Below are positions 22,717 to 36,365 of a DNA stretch of 64,000 nt, in pieces (position 1 is the stretch's first letter; every line of letters begins with the position of its first letter). A program made the position numbers and the translations under genes. The notes under the pieces were generated by a model, which ran no database searches, had not been told where the DNA came from, and was given only the letters and a program-made list of their open reading frames with translations. This stretch comes from Rutstroemia sp. NJR-2017a BVV2 (lineage: Eukaryota; Ascomycota; Leotiomycetes; Helotiales; Rutstroemiaceae), in NCBI GenBank assembly GCA_002946415.1, contig NJPS01000026.1, forward strand, positions 1-64,000, in the 5' to 3' direction.

Positions 22717-24066
22717 ATGGCGGAACCACCAATAGGTATATTATGATGCCTCTTTACCATCACTACAGTCTACTGACGCCAATGGCATAGTTCTCGACGG
22801 AGGAACTGGTTTCCTGAAAGTCGGATATGCAGCTCAGGTAGGTGGCATTTGTTACCGCCTCTTGTTACTGGATCTCTTGTCAAGCTTCAAAACCGACTTA
22901 TTCAATCTCATAGAACTTCCCCGAATTTCAATACCCTTCCATCGTCGGCCGACCAATCCTGAGGTCTGAAGAAAAGGGTGATGATGGCATGGTCATTAAG
23001 GATATAATGTGCGGTGATGAAGCTGCCGCCGCACGAACTATGCTTCAGGTATCGTATCCTATGGAGAACGGTATCGTAAAGAAATGGGACGACATGCAAC
23101 ATCTCTGGGACTATACCTTTTACGAGAAGATGAAAGTCGATCCTACAGGGAGAAAGATCTTGTTGACGGAGCCGCCAATGAATCCCCTCAAAAATAGAGA
23201 ACAGATGTGCGAGGTTATGTTTGAGAGATACAACTTCGGGGGTGTCTACGTTGCTATCCAAGCTGTGTTGGCCCTCTACGCACAAGGTAAGATAGTACTG
23301 GAGGGGTGGAAGAGCATCGACTGATTGGGAGATAGGTCTTAGCTCAGGAGTTGTGGTCGATTCCGGAGATGGAGTTACGCATATCGTTCCAGTATACGAA
23401 TCTGTTGTTCTCAATCACCTTACCCGCCGTTTGGATGTCGCAGGTCGAGATGTTACACGAAACTTGATTGCTCTTCTGCTGCGCCGCGGATACGCCTTGA
23501 ACAGAACTGCCGATTTCGAGACTGTCCGACAGATTAAGGAGAAGCTATGCTACGTCTCATACGATTTGGAGCTTGATCAACGCCTCAGTGAAGATACAAC
23601 CGTGTTGGTCGAAAGCTATACTCTTCCAGATGGACGTGTTATCCGTGTTGGAAGCGAACGTTTCGAAGCTCCCGAATGTCTCTTCCAGCCACATCTTGTC
23701 GACGTCGAACAACCCGGCATTGCCGAATTTCTCTTCAACACCATCCAAGCCGCCGATGTCGATGTTCGTTCCTCTCTTTACAAAGCAATTGTCCTCTCTG
23801 GTGGTTCATCTATGTATCCCGGTCTACCATCACGACTCGAGAAGGAACTGAAGCAGTTGTGGTTAACGAAGGTACTTGGCGGAAACCCAGAACGCCTAAA
23901 TAAGTTCAAGGTGAGAATCGAAGATCCTCCAAGGAGAAGGCATATGGTGTTCTTGGGAGGAGCCGTGTTGGCAAATATTATGGCAGATAAGGAAAATATG
24001 TGGATCACAAAGCAGGAATGGGAAGAACAAGGATCAAGAGTGTTGGAGAAATTGGGACCTAGATAG
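22717..24066 (+). CDS. arp2: Actin-related protein 2 (Arp2/3 complex)
   Basis: Four exons, 22717-22735, 22791-22837, 22914-23286 and 23336-24066, total 1170 nt and 389 aa. The sequence is classic ARP2: [19 protein letters not shown] (phosphate loop 1), [45 protein letters not shown] (phosphate loop 2), a Y.L..RLD.AGRD segment, and [17 protein letters not shown] near the C-terminus. Arp2 binds ATP and with Arp3 forms the template for a branched actin filament, acting in endocytic patches and polarised growth. The first exon is only 19 nt, a position commonly split in ascomycete ARP2 genes. No defects are seen. Confidence 0.97.
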
Positions 24067-25009
24067 AAGAGTGGTTTATGGTGAATTGGTTGATGAATGA
24101 ATTACATAGCGTGCATTGCTTTCTTGAGAATTATATTGCTTGATTCAATGTGTTTTTCACTCAACGTTTAATATCGGATCCTGACTTACTAGTTGCTAAA
24201 CTTTGTAGGTTAGACTAGGCCAACAGTATCCTATGACTCAGGCACAGTGACAACGCGAAAACAAATTTGCGATGTCGTCTTCCTGGGACCAATGTCAGGT
24301 AAAGTGACCTCAAGAATGAAGGATTGTTGGCTACCTTCATGTGGATTCGTCCGCGGAGACGCACCTGCGACGCCAGCCATAATATCTTACGTTTTAGTCA
24401 ACCAAAGGGCGCAGGGTATAATAAGACAGAACTTACAATCAGAAAATTGAACGAAGCCTGATCAGCTTCACCCAACAATAGGCGATTTCATCTAGTACTT
24501 AGATATCTCGCGAAGCAGTCGAAGAATCAAGCAGTCGGAAGAAGCAAGCAGTCGAGAGAAGCAAGGAGTAGCTGAAGATTTTACAGGCATTCAACCTCCC
24601 TGGAGATGGCATATATATTTCAGAAAGTGCCTGCGCTCCACCAAAGCTCTAGGCCTCTTCTCTCCAAACTTGTAATGACCACGGTAAGCAGACGCGGCTG
24701 ACTACATCGAGAAGTGAGATGCTTGATGCTCGACTGTCCGTTGCAGATACGCTTACCATGAGCCAAAACGCTCTTGTCGTGTTGCCATCAAGGACCAGAA
24801 TCTAAGAATATCTGCAGGAGAGACGGATAGAAAGGCATCTGCAATCAAACGTACGCACAATAAGTCTCAAGCCTATATAAAAAAAATAAAAATTGTACCT
24901 GAAAGACGCCCCAGGAGACCGAAATTATCATTGAATACGAACCAACACTCTAACGCCAAAGCTAACTCCTAGTATTACTTATTGCTTATTCCAAACCCGC
25001 AACGTCAAA
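24067..25009. other. Intergenic region
   Basis: 943 bases with a short degenerate tandem of GAAGCAGTCGA-like units at about 24512-24570. No gene is supported. Confidence 0.3.
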
Positions 25010-26554
25010 TCAATCTACTCTTCTCGTCCTACCCCAAACCTCGTCCGCATCCTTCTTCCCCTTGGTCTCTGGAACTCTCCAAAACACAAAAATACCACTA
25101 AGCAATGCCAGCGCTGCGAAAATGAAGTAAACCCACCCCACACCTCCGAAAGCTTCGTTCAATTGCGAGTTGATGATTGGGAAGAACTGAGCAACGATGA
25201 AAGTAGCGATGTAATTAGCACCTAAGCTGACACTCTGTGTGGCGCCGACAGCTTCTTGTCCCACAAGTTCCGAAGCGATCATGAATGGAACTGGGCCGAG
25301 CCCGGTTGCGAAGAATGCCACGAAGGAGATTACGGAGATTGCCGATAATACTTTGATCTCCCAGCGAAGTGATAGAGCCAATGCGAGAGACATCGTACCC
25401 ATACCGGTGATGGACAAGAGCAGGCAAGCCTTTCGACCTATCCTGTCGGGCAGAGGGGCGCAAGCGATGGTAGCGAAGAGGTTTACGACAGAAAGCAGAA
25501 TGGTGACAATCCCAGAAGAGATAGGGAGGAGACCGGAAAGAAGAGAGACTGAATACATGATGATGCTGTTGATACCACAAAATTGTTGCGCAAACATGAT
25601 GCCAATGACAGCAATAATAGCTGGTCGATATAGAGGATCTTTGATGATTTGAAAGAAGCCAATGCTCCCAGAATGTTGCGAGGAACTCTTGCTTGCAACA
25701 GAACCTCTTCTGTCCAAATCCGGGTTGAGCAGACGACGCTCCTCCTCTGCTGTAGAACTGACTTCCCAATCAGCAGTCTCCTCTGCGATGGAGACATTCC
25801 CTCGAATGCGTTGAAGAATTCTCGTAGCTTTCTGAGCATCTTTGTTTGCTGCAAGCCATGCTGGACTCTCCGGAACGAAGAGTAGACCAATTCCTTGCAA
25901 GAGTCCCAAACCTGCCCCAACTGCCAGTATAATTCTCCATTCAGAGCCTTTGCTCAGATAGTATCCCAGGACCTGAGTAATGAGGATACCCACATTGGTC
26001 GTGATTTGTGTCATCGCCCCAAAGAGTCCCCGTTCTCTCGGTGGTGCGATCTCAGAGATGTAAATTGGCACAACAACGGTAGAAGCTCCGGCACCGATAC
26101 CCGCGAGGAATCTACCGATAGACATGATCGGAACCGTGCCTGCGAATATCTCCAAGACTGCACCCAATGTAAAACAAACACTTGTGATGCGCATTCCCAG
26201 AAGTCTGCCATAGCTGGTTGAGATGGGGCCCGACGTGAGTGCTCCGAATAATGCACCGAGAACGAAAAGGGAAGAGAGTGTTGCGAATTGAGCTTCGGTC
26301 ATAGGGATACATTGTGGTAGGTTGGATTTAACTTTTGGGGACAAGACGGCGCGTTTCTTGCACGTAATGACATCTTGGGGGGCGTTCAGTTCAGACTGAA
26401 CATGTTAGCATTTCTGGCGAACAACGGGCGGGGATAAATGAAGTAATACCAGATGGAAACCGAACTGCAGCGGGCCAAGAGTCGATATGAAGATTAAAAG
26501 GAGCAAATATGGAGTTATATCCTGGAGGCATTGCCTCACGCCGGCGGAAGCCAT
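25010..26554 (-). CDS. MFS sugar transporter, GLUT-like (yeast VPS73/YBR241C-like)
   Basis: Two exons: 26450-26554 (35 codons) and 25010-26395. The 54-nt intron has a GCTAAC branch site. The product is 496 aa. Signatures are GFHL-SELNAPQ in TM1, a GR-x6-GRFLAGIGAG block at TM4, PPRERGLFGAMTQ, VPESPAWL in the loop, QQFCGINSIIMYS at TM7, DRIGRKACLL, and VPETKGK after TM12. The GFHL..LNAPQDVI opening separates this clade from hexose transporters; its yeast relatives are vacuolar or endosomal. The cytosolic loop between TM6 and TM7 is Ser-rich and probably phosphorylated. Transported sugar and location are inferred from relatives only. Confidence 0.92.
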
Positions 26555-28395
26555 TGTGCTTCCTATATATCTTTGAGGAGAAGAATGATCATTTGATAAA
26601 ATATCGGGCAATCCAGCGTAGTTGTAGGTGTACTTGTCCTCCCTTTCCACGTCCTGGAATGTTGTTGTATCGGCTTGAATTGACGTACGTAAGAGACTTT
26701 AAAGCTATAGACGTGCCAACGCGAGTATGCAGTGCCCCGTAACCTTACCCCATATTCCGTTTTATGCAAGATGGGGAGATAGGAGATAAGAAACTGTGTT
26801 TGCATAACACTCATAATTATCAGTTATCAACTCATCCGTACTCTCCCACCTTCATCTCATCCACCATTTGTACATAAGTTTCTGATCTTTAGAACTGCAT
26901 CAGCTGGAGATAAAGTATCATTACCAAGCAACTGGGACTGAGTAGGATTGCTGAGTCCCGCTCAATAAAGCTTCAGCACGACCAAAGAAGTGCTTGTCTA
27001 AACAACAGAGGAAAGCTCCTCAGTACGGACCGGATCCTAGACTTGAGTCTAAACAGGTCGACGGCGTGAATCAGAAAATTGCAGCAGGCATAATCCGGTT
27101 CACTATCCATCTCGGTCTACTCTCGTACTAAAGATGACGCTTGCAAGCTGCAATGAAACAGCTGCATTTCTCCGAAACATATAACTGTGTTGCTATCTCC
27201 TTCGGCCGCTGATTTGGCTCTCGCAGAGCCTTGAATTACACTACTATTTCCCCCTCCTTCAGATAGATAGGGTTTACTCATCTAACTGGTCGTGCTTCCA
27301 ACACCGCTGCCTTTTTCTCTAATGTATTCGTGTTCCTTCTCCCAAGTCTTCACTACCAGGTCATGTCTAGAACCGCAGCTGGGCTATCTAAGTAGCCAAG
27401 TGGTTACTGGTCATACCAGATGTCACTGAAGGATATCCCGGATCTTGTTACTTCATAAAGTATCATATTACTTGAGACTTCAGAATCTTTCGTCTTTCGT
27501 CTCTCGCACTGCTATGGAAGAAGTTGATTTACAGAATTCAGATCTCAAACAGCTTACGCATTCTTATGCCCTCACGTTCAAAGCACGCGTGAGGCAATAT
27601 ATACCCATACCTCGACATAGCTGTTTATGCTAGACTGTCGGTGTTACAATATATCTCTAAAGTTTTGCTCTAGGGAGAATGTGCTCTGGGGGTGTTTTGG
27701 TCCAACCAACATGGAGCGGTACTGCAGCTCTGTATCAAAGTCTACTCTTGTAGCCCCCTGAACTGCGACTTTGCATCCACATCGGAGCGTTGGTCTGAAC
27801 GATTAAGATATCCAGATTAGTAGTTTAAAGGGACCAAAAAGAGTGGATGACCAGATGATCCACAACCCAGCACTCCGGGTGAGAGAATGGAAGAATGAAA
27901 ATTCTATTCAACGATTTCACATCCATCTAATGCGGAATATGAAACCCAGTAGCAAAATTTGTGACAGCCACCAAATTTCGCACTGCCACAATGCGAGTTA
28001 TAATGGTCCCCCTGGTCACAATTACGTTGGCATGACTTGATATAGCGCTCATATCGTTTCAAAATAACAACGGCGAAGCTTTAGATGAAGTTTTAACGGC
28101 TCCGACGGTTATGACGATGTGGAGGATGGGTAGAATTGGGCATCAAGATCGACTGAGGGGCTATTAAATCATGTTGAAATAGTATTTTGATCCCACATGC
28201 ACACTAATTCATTCCTTATCACCGCTCGACTTTACACATTAGAGGTTACCGTCGCCCTAGAAGGGCTTTGGAAGTTGGTTTTGCGTTTATCATCTGGTTT
28301 TCCTGTCTTCATCGGCGCCCGTCAGCCAGGCACTGTCATTGAAGCACCCGCCCCTGAACAACAAGCTCCCCAATTCCATCCCTCCAACCACAAAA
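26555..28395. promoter_or_regulatory. Divergent intergenic region, 1.8 kb
   Basis: No supported gene. Short frames (27445-27633, 27843-28040, 28197-28562) show no family content; the last overlaps the 5' end of the downstream gene in another frame. A 6-bp stem with a 3-nt loop (GGCTCT..AGAGCC) sits at 27216-27230. Confidence 0.3.
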
Positions 28396-29022
28396 ATGCG
28401 TCGCCCCTACCCCTTCACTCGCCCTTCCCCCTCCTTTCAAGGACGCTACAACCCCATTTACGACGAGACCGAAGCGAAAAAAGCAGATTCGCGCCAGAAA
28501 TCCAACCCTTTCCTGCCATTTTCCCTCTTCTCTTCTTCGTCACAACCCGACCACATCCATGATTCCAGCATCCAACCGCCACGACAACCCAGCTCCCCCC
28601 CACTCTGCAGTGGCGGCGCCGCCCCTCCATCCGAATACCCTGCCTTCACCGCCGCCACCACAACCACCTGTTACAGCAACCACTCCTCGCACTCCCTCGA
28701 CTCCAATTCCCCCTTCAACGAAAAACCACCCTTTCCCCCGCGCAAGAAGTCGCCCTCACGCTCTGAGAAATCGCAGACCCGTCGCGAACAAAAAGCTCGA
28801 GAAAAGGAAAACGCAGCCCGCGAAAAGGAGAAAAAGGAACGAGAAAAGGAGCGAGAGAAGGAAAGACAGCGCCAGAGAAAACGAAATAGCGGGTTGGGAT
28901 GGGCGAAGAGTTGGTCCTTTGGAGGGGAGAGGTTCGGTGGAACGGTGCTGGCGGATGTGAGTGGAGTGCGGGTGCCCATCTTTCGGTTCAGGATCTGTGG
29001 CTGGGGGTGTACTGCTGATTGA
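28396..29022 (+). CDS. Charged low-complexity hypothetical protein
   Basis: 208 aa from the ATG at 28396, which has a good AAAAATG context and is preferred to an in-frame ATG 57 bases upstream. The first 120 residues are Pro/Ser-rich and disordered. Residues about 125-175 are an almost pure Arg/Glu/Lys helix (repeats of EKE, REKE), a likely single alpha helix or coiled coil. The last part has aromatic residues (GLGWAKSWSFGG). A good donor (GAT-GTGAGT) lies at 28958, so the true C-terminus may be spliced to AG near 29030 and end within a few codons. I do not recognise a family. Its composition suggests a nuclear or RNA-binding role, but that is a guess. Confidence 0.55.
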   Translation: MRRPYPFTRPSPSFQGRYNPIYDETEAKKADSRQKSNPFLPFSLFSSSSQPDHIHDSSIQPPRQPSSPPLCSGGAAPPSEYPAFTAATTTTCYSNHSSHSLDSNSPFNEKPPFPPRKKSPSRSEKSQTRREQKAREKENAAREKEKKEREKEREKERQRQRKRNSGLGWAKSWSFGGERFGGTVLADVSGVRVPIFRFRICGWGCTAD

Positions 29023-30110
29023 GAGGGGTGTATAGGGAGCTTGGGGGTAGCTACCGAGGGAGGGTAAAAGAGAAGATGTTAGGAGCAGACTTAGGCGGAG
29101 GGGCTGGATAGGGAATAAGTCATACCATTTAGATGTGTTGGAGAAGTGAATTCAATACAGTGATAGCACAGCGAGCCAAAGGATCGAAGGAAAAAAGATG
29201 ATGTTAAGAAAAACGGCATACAGGGCATCACAAACACGAGGAAACTCCATGCAGCACCTGTTCCGATGATCATGAAATTCATATTTACCTCCCCACAACG
29301 GTGCTAAATCAGCAACTGTACTAGCTAGAATTACAAAGGGTGTTTGTGTGGTGTGCTGTGTTGTGTTATATTATGCTGTATGATGGGTGTGTGCAGATTT
29401 TGTCTGGGGACAAGAGAGGGCTGATTGTGAATTTGTATAATTCTTCCTTGAATCGCTTGCTTGCTCTCTTGCTGTCCTATCTTCCTCATCATTGCTGCTC
29501 TCTCCGTCTTATCCATGTGTGCGCTGCCATCATCTTCCATTTATAATTACAAACACCCCATCACAGTACATACGCCTCACCCGCTAATTGCCCATTCTCC
29601 ATGTTCCTTGTTACATGCGCCACATCCGTAAGCCAAGCACTTCTTGTCTTCCTTCCTCCTTCCCGTAGAATCGAATAGAGGAAAAGAATAGAGATAAAAT
29701 TTGTAGGAGGAAAAATTGGTATCGCCGCCGTAGGTAACGTAAACAAAACAACAGAACCGCAGGAAAAGCAACGCGAGCGCATACCTAATGCGCAAAACAC
29801 AGAAAAGAGTAAATCAGAGAGGACCAATTCCGGAAGATGATGGAACAAGGCGAGGAAATTATTCGCTGAAGCAGAAAATCGAGGCTAGGCACAAGGGATG
29901 AACCACGGGAGTCATTGCGAGACATGTCGTGGATGTGCATGAAGAGTACCAATCCCAGTTCCTCGCCGATGCTCAGTTATTGTATGTATGACCTGTGGGA
30001 AGGATATTCCGCAACAGGTTGGTTATATTTCGTGCAGGGAGAAAGAGTAGACATCGATGAGGGCGAGTGATTAAAATATTCGGTTATGATCGTCGAAATC
30101 GTGAGAGGAC
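29023..30110. other. Intergenic region
   Basis: No supported gene. TG-rich sequence at 29339-29395 and several short frames of no recognisable content. Confidence 0.3.
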
Positions 30111-32223
<2,113 letters not shown>

Positions 32224-33293
32224 TTAGCCGGAGTGATCGAGAACGAAGCGTCGTTCAACTTCCTTGGTAGAGTCCTCATCTCCATCGAAAACCAATCTGA
32301 CTCTGCTGCCATCATCAAGCATGGCTTTCACTTCCGCTCGGTAGAATGTTGTTGTTTCTGGATAGAGCGCAAGAACTCGCTTGCCCACTTCATAGGGGCC
32401 GAGGATAGCATCGTCCGGTGGAATCGGGCACATAGATGATGCCGATGTGAGAAAGTCCTTGGGCTGTTTTCCTTCGTCGGGAGCGACGTCTTCGACCTTG
32501 TATCTTCGACTTTTACCTTCTCCAATGACCCTGGTGACCTTTCCTTGAATCCAATCCGTTTCGTTTGCCGGATATTCGGGCTTGGGTTTAAATGCGACTT
32601 CTTGACCTCTAGTAAATTCGATCTTCTTAGTGCCGCCACTGCTGCTAACAGATTCCCCATTCTCACTCTTCCTCGGTGTGTCCTTGCCCTTGGGTGGCAG
32701 GCTACTTGTTCTGCCGTTTCCGATCTTTCGAACGTGTTTATTCTCCGCCGGTGAGGGAATTGGGGAATCTGCAGGCCCATCAAAATCGGTGACGCTTGAT
32801 CTTCCGTGTGCTTCGCGGGGGGCGGATCCTCGTTCTGCTTCACTGGCTCTAACCATGGCTAAGAGCAGAGTGATCTTCTCGAGGACCATTTTTATATTGT
32901 AGGAAGTAGTTTCGGAGACTCTGACACCGTCGCGGATGAATTTGCTGAGTTCATCGATTGCTGTGATGGCAGGATCTTGTACAGAGGTTGTTAGGGTTAC
33001 TTTCCGGCAGATACATATTTTTCAATCAAGCACTCACTGACGCCATTGCTTAATTGGTCCGCGATTGTGGTCTCCTTCGTAATGATAGCATCTGGGATCA
33101 CGGTGTCGAATTGTTTCTCTTCCGCCTTGATCTTCGCGATGGCCTGAGTGATCTCGGCCCATAACGCTGCTTCTTCCCCCCGCTCTTGATTACTCGTACG
33201 TGCTCCGCCTCGAGGCTGACGTCTGATTTGAGAGGATGACATCTCGCCGAGATAGCCCGAACTATTTTCGAGCTCCTTCATATAGCGCACCAT
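32224..33293 (-). CDS. sgf29: SAGA complex subunit Sgf29 (tandem Tudor)
   Basis: Two exons, 33038-33293 and 32224-32975, 1008 nt and 335 aa. The N-terminal region (about 40-125) is helical and joins the SAGA deubiquitinase/acetyltransferase core; a Ser-rich linker follows. The C-terminal SGF29 domain (about 205-335) begins GQEVAFKPK and contains two Tudor barrels: DWIQGKVTRVIGEGKSRRYKVEDVAPDE and VGKRVLALYPETTTFYRAEV, then VRLVFDGDED. The aromatic and acidic residues that bind trimethylated H3K4 (YPETTTFY, F..D) are present. It tethers SAGA to active promoters. Later in-frame ATGs at codons 5 and 18 are possible starts; the first ATG is used. It is divergent from the PMI gene. Confidence 0.93.
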
Positions 33294-34329
33294 TTTAGCA
33301 AGTCTTCTTGAGCAAAGTCTTTATATATATACCGGGGGAATTTGCCAGAACAGGAAAATCGAGGACTTTTCGATATAGAAGATCCTTTCTTTCCCTCTGG
33401 CCCCTTTACCAACGATCTCGACAAGTAGGCACACAGGCACATAGGCACGTAGGCACGTAGGGAAGCAACTGACTTACTCGTCTGTGGGTATTTGCGGGCC
33501 CGCTCCTACTTCGAATGAGGAAAAAAGGCTCGCTTTCATGTAATGTGTGTAATGATAGCTACAAATTGAAACAAAACTAAAAAGAACAGATAATGATATA
33601 AAATGAAGTACGAAGCAGAAGGGCAAGAAGGATGCCGCGGTACAGAATTATGTCAGAATTTATGGGATTCCGAGTGGAGATGAATTTGGGAGATCGAATT
33701 TGGGAAGGGCAGAGTAGTGTGGAGATGGGAGAGATGGAAGTAGAGGACGGCGAACGGCGAACGGCACGGAAAGGCAAGGTAAGGTAAGGCAAGGTAAGGT
33801 AAGGTAGGTGCGAGGTGCGATACTTGTAAAAGCAAAGGAAGGCAGAGGTAAGGTTAATTAAGAGTTAAGCTGGAATGGCCCGGACTGGGTAAGGCTTGAT
33901 AAGACGAACCCTGCTTTTAAGAGTGAACCATCCTTCCATGGATTGAGTACGGGAATTTGTACGAAAGTAACATTTTGTAACAATCCAAACGAGGCTAGAA
34001 TCGCACTTCCAGCAATCAGTTCTGTCTGCGGCTCAGCCTCAGCCCAAGGCTCAGCCCTGTCGATCAGGAGCAGTGATTGGTGCGTTCCTGCTACAAGCAC
34101 TTGGTATCATTTTAGCGCGGGGTCGAAACTCAATATGACGTGAAGTCCTCCTTGCGAGAAAGCCTGAACGACGCTGGTGACGAAGCTATTCACGAAGAAT
34201 TCATATTGAAGACATCTCTCTACACGAACACACGAACACACGAACGACAGTAACGAACTCACATCTCGCATTCTTTCAACCACTTCCCTTCATCATTCAT
34301 CGCCCATCGCCCATCGCCCAACACCCACC
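33294..34329. promoter_or_regulatory. Divergent sgf29 / PMI promoter region with short tandem repeats
   Basis: 1.04 kb. Degenerate tandems occur at 33427-33462 (AGGCACxTAGGCAC), 33770-33812 (GGTAAGGCAA units), 34215-34245 (ACACGAAC) and 34297-34320 (ATCGCCC), the last just before the PMI ATG. A short frame on each strand overlaps these repeats and is not a gene. Confidence 0.4.
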
Positions 34330-35755
34330 ATGCAAGTTCCGTTGTTGCGCCTTCAGTGCGGAGTAAACAGCTATGACTGGGGAAAAGTAGGAAAGGATTC
34401 CGCAGCTGCCAAATTTGCTGCTGCTACTCCTGCAGATGACTTCTCCATACAGGAAGACAAACCATACGCCGAGGTCGGTGTCTATACCCTTTCTTCCAAT
34501 ACATTACGCCTTCCCTCTTGATGCTGATTTTTAATAGCTATGGATGGGAACACACCCCTCAAACCCTTCCAAGGATCTCACCACGAAACGCACTCTCCTC
34601 GATCTAGTCCAAGACAACCAAGCTCTTCTCTCCCAAGAAATCAGCGAAAAGTTCGGCCAGAAACTCCCATTCTTATTCAAAGTCCTCTCCATCGGAAAAG
34701 CGCTCAGCATTCAAGCACACCCGAATAAGAAGCTCGCAGAACAGTTGCATGCCAAGGACAGCAAGAACTATCCCGATGATAACCACAAGCCAGAAATGAC
34801 AATTGCTATTACTCCGTTTGATGGACTATGCGGTTTCAGGCCTCTTGCAGAAATCTCGCATTTCCTCTCCACAGTTCCATCATTGAAGAAGTTGATTGGA
34901 GAATCTGAAGCGGAAGAATATCTATCTGCCGTCAAAGACCAAGAGACCTCCGAGAAAGCTGAGGACGCGGAGAAAAACAAGAAAGCGCTACAAAAGGCCT
35001 TTGGCGCCTTGATGAATGCGAAGAAAGAGGACATCGAGGCGGCTAGCAAAGAATTAATCGCATCGGCGGAAAAAGAAGGAGAGGACTTTGCGGGAGGTGG
35101 AGGCCCTTCAAACGAGGGGAAAGAACTAGCCGATCTTGTCATCAGATTGAACTCTCAATTCCCAGGGGATATTGGACTGTTCGTTCTGTTCTTCTTGAAC
35201 TATGTCAAGCTCGAAGTAGGAGAAGCAATGTTCTTGAAGGCTGACGATATCCATGCATACCTAAGTGGAGATATCATCGAGTGTATGGCTGCATCAGATA
35301 ACGTCGTCAGAGCTGGATTTACACCGAAATTCAAGGATGTCGACACATTAATCTCAATGTTGACCTATTCCTATGCACCAATCTCGGAACAAAAGATGCA
35401 CCCAGTCGATTACCCTTATGCTACACTGAACGCGACCGCATATTCATCTGGATCCACCGCTACACTCTACGACCCACCTATCGATGAATTCAGTGTAGTT
35501 AAGACAGATCTTAAGAAGAAGGGAGCAAAGGCGACTTTTGAACAAATCGCTGGACCTAGTATCTTCATTTGCACCTCTGGAAATGGAAAGATTAGTGTGG
35601 GACCGAAAGTCGAGGAGGTCAAGCCCGGCTATGTTTACTTTGTTGGGGCTACAGCTGAAGTTGTCTTGGAGAGTGAAGATGATGAATTCACTACCTTCAA
35701 AGCATTCTGTGAGTTGCACGGGAAGGAGGACGCCGACGGTAAAGAGAAGCTTTAA
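34330..35755 (+). CDS. pmi1: Mannose-6-phosphate isomerase (type I PMI)
   Basis: Two exons, 34330-34473 and 34538-35755, 453 aa. It interconverts fructose-6-phosphate and mannose-6-phosphate, the first step to GDP-mannose for glycosylation and cell-wall mannan. Zinc ligands are visible as Q107 and H109 (IQAHPNK), E134 (HKPEM) and H287 ([11 protein letters not shown]), at the spacing known for fungal [15 protein letters not shown] at the N-terminus and [18 protein letters not shown] after the last ligand are further hallmarks. A cupin fold closes the C-terminus. An insertion of Lys/Glu/Ala helix (about 185-250) is usual for ascomycete enzymes. The 64-nt intron sits between E48 and L49 (KPYAE-LWMGTHP). 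It is cytosolic. Confidence 0.96.
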
Positions 35756-36365
35756 ATCTTATCTTACAGCCCATTAATGAACACAATTTCTTCCAACCTG
35801 GATTTGACTACCATTCATTGACACGAGCCAGGCACCCCCGTGCGTTTAAGGAACTCCCGAAGATATTCAGAAAAGCTTATCGACCTTGGTCCCAATGAAG
35901 TAATCTTAACCCGTCAATTTCCAATATTGGGATCGTGGAAGTGATAGCTTGCACGTCGACGTTACCAATATGTCTTTGAAGGCCAGCTTGCAGCTCCATT
36001 TTCGACGTCTTCTAATCTATGCGCTCGATACATTCGCTTTTCTAAATTTACACGATGAATTTTGTCAACCAGACTGCTTTCTGTCATCTGACAAGGACTT
36101 CTCTCACTTACGGTGATTCTGCTATCGCGGTCCATATCGGACCAATCCCCGCAATCTTACTTCGCCCAATCAATCTGCGTATCACAACGTCCCCGGCTCA
36201 CTTCTTATCAAGAGGCTGACCAGGGTTGCAATCAGCGCAGCTAAGATGCAGGAATATGCATAAGAAGTCGGCCATGCCGTGTAACTGTGTTACATGTTAT
36301 ATGTTCGACTTACGTTGCATGCGGCTTGTTCGAACATTCGTCTTTCAAAAGTTTGACGAGAAGTC
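35756..36365. other. Intergenic region
   Basis: 610 bases between two rightward genes; no gene is supported. It contains the downstream permease promoter. Confidence 0.3.

Noticed and set aside
27216..27230. Small perfect hairpin as a terminator or RNA element
   Set aside because: A 6-bp stem is expected by chance in 64 kb and no gene ends nearby.
33770..33812. Short tandem repeats considered as a CRISPR-like or attachment array
   Set aside because: Units are 5-10 nt with no spacers; they are ordinary simple repeats in a eukaryotic promoter region.
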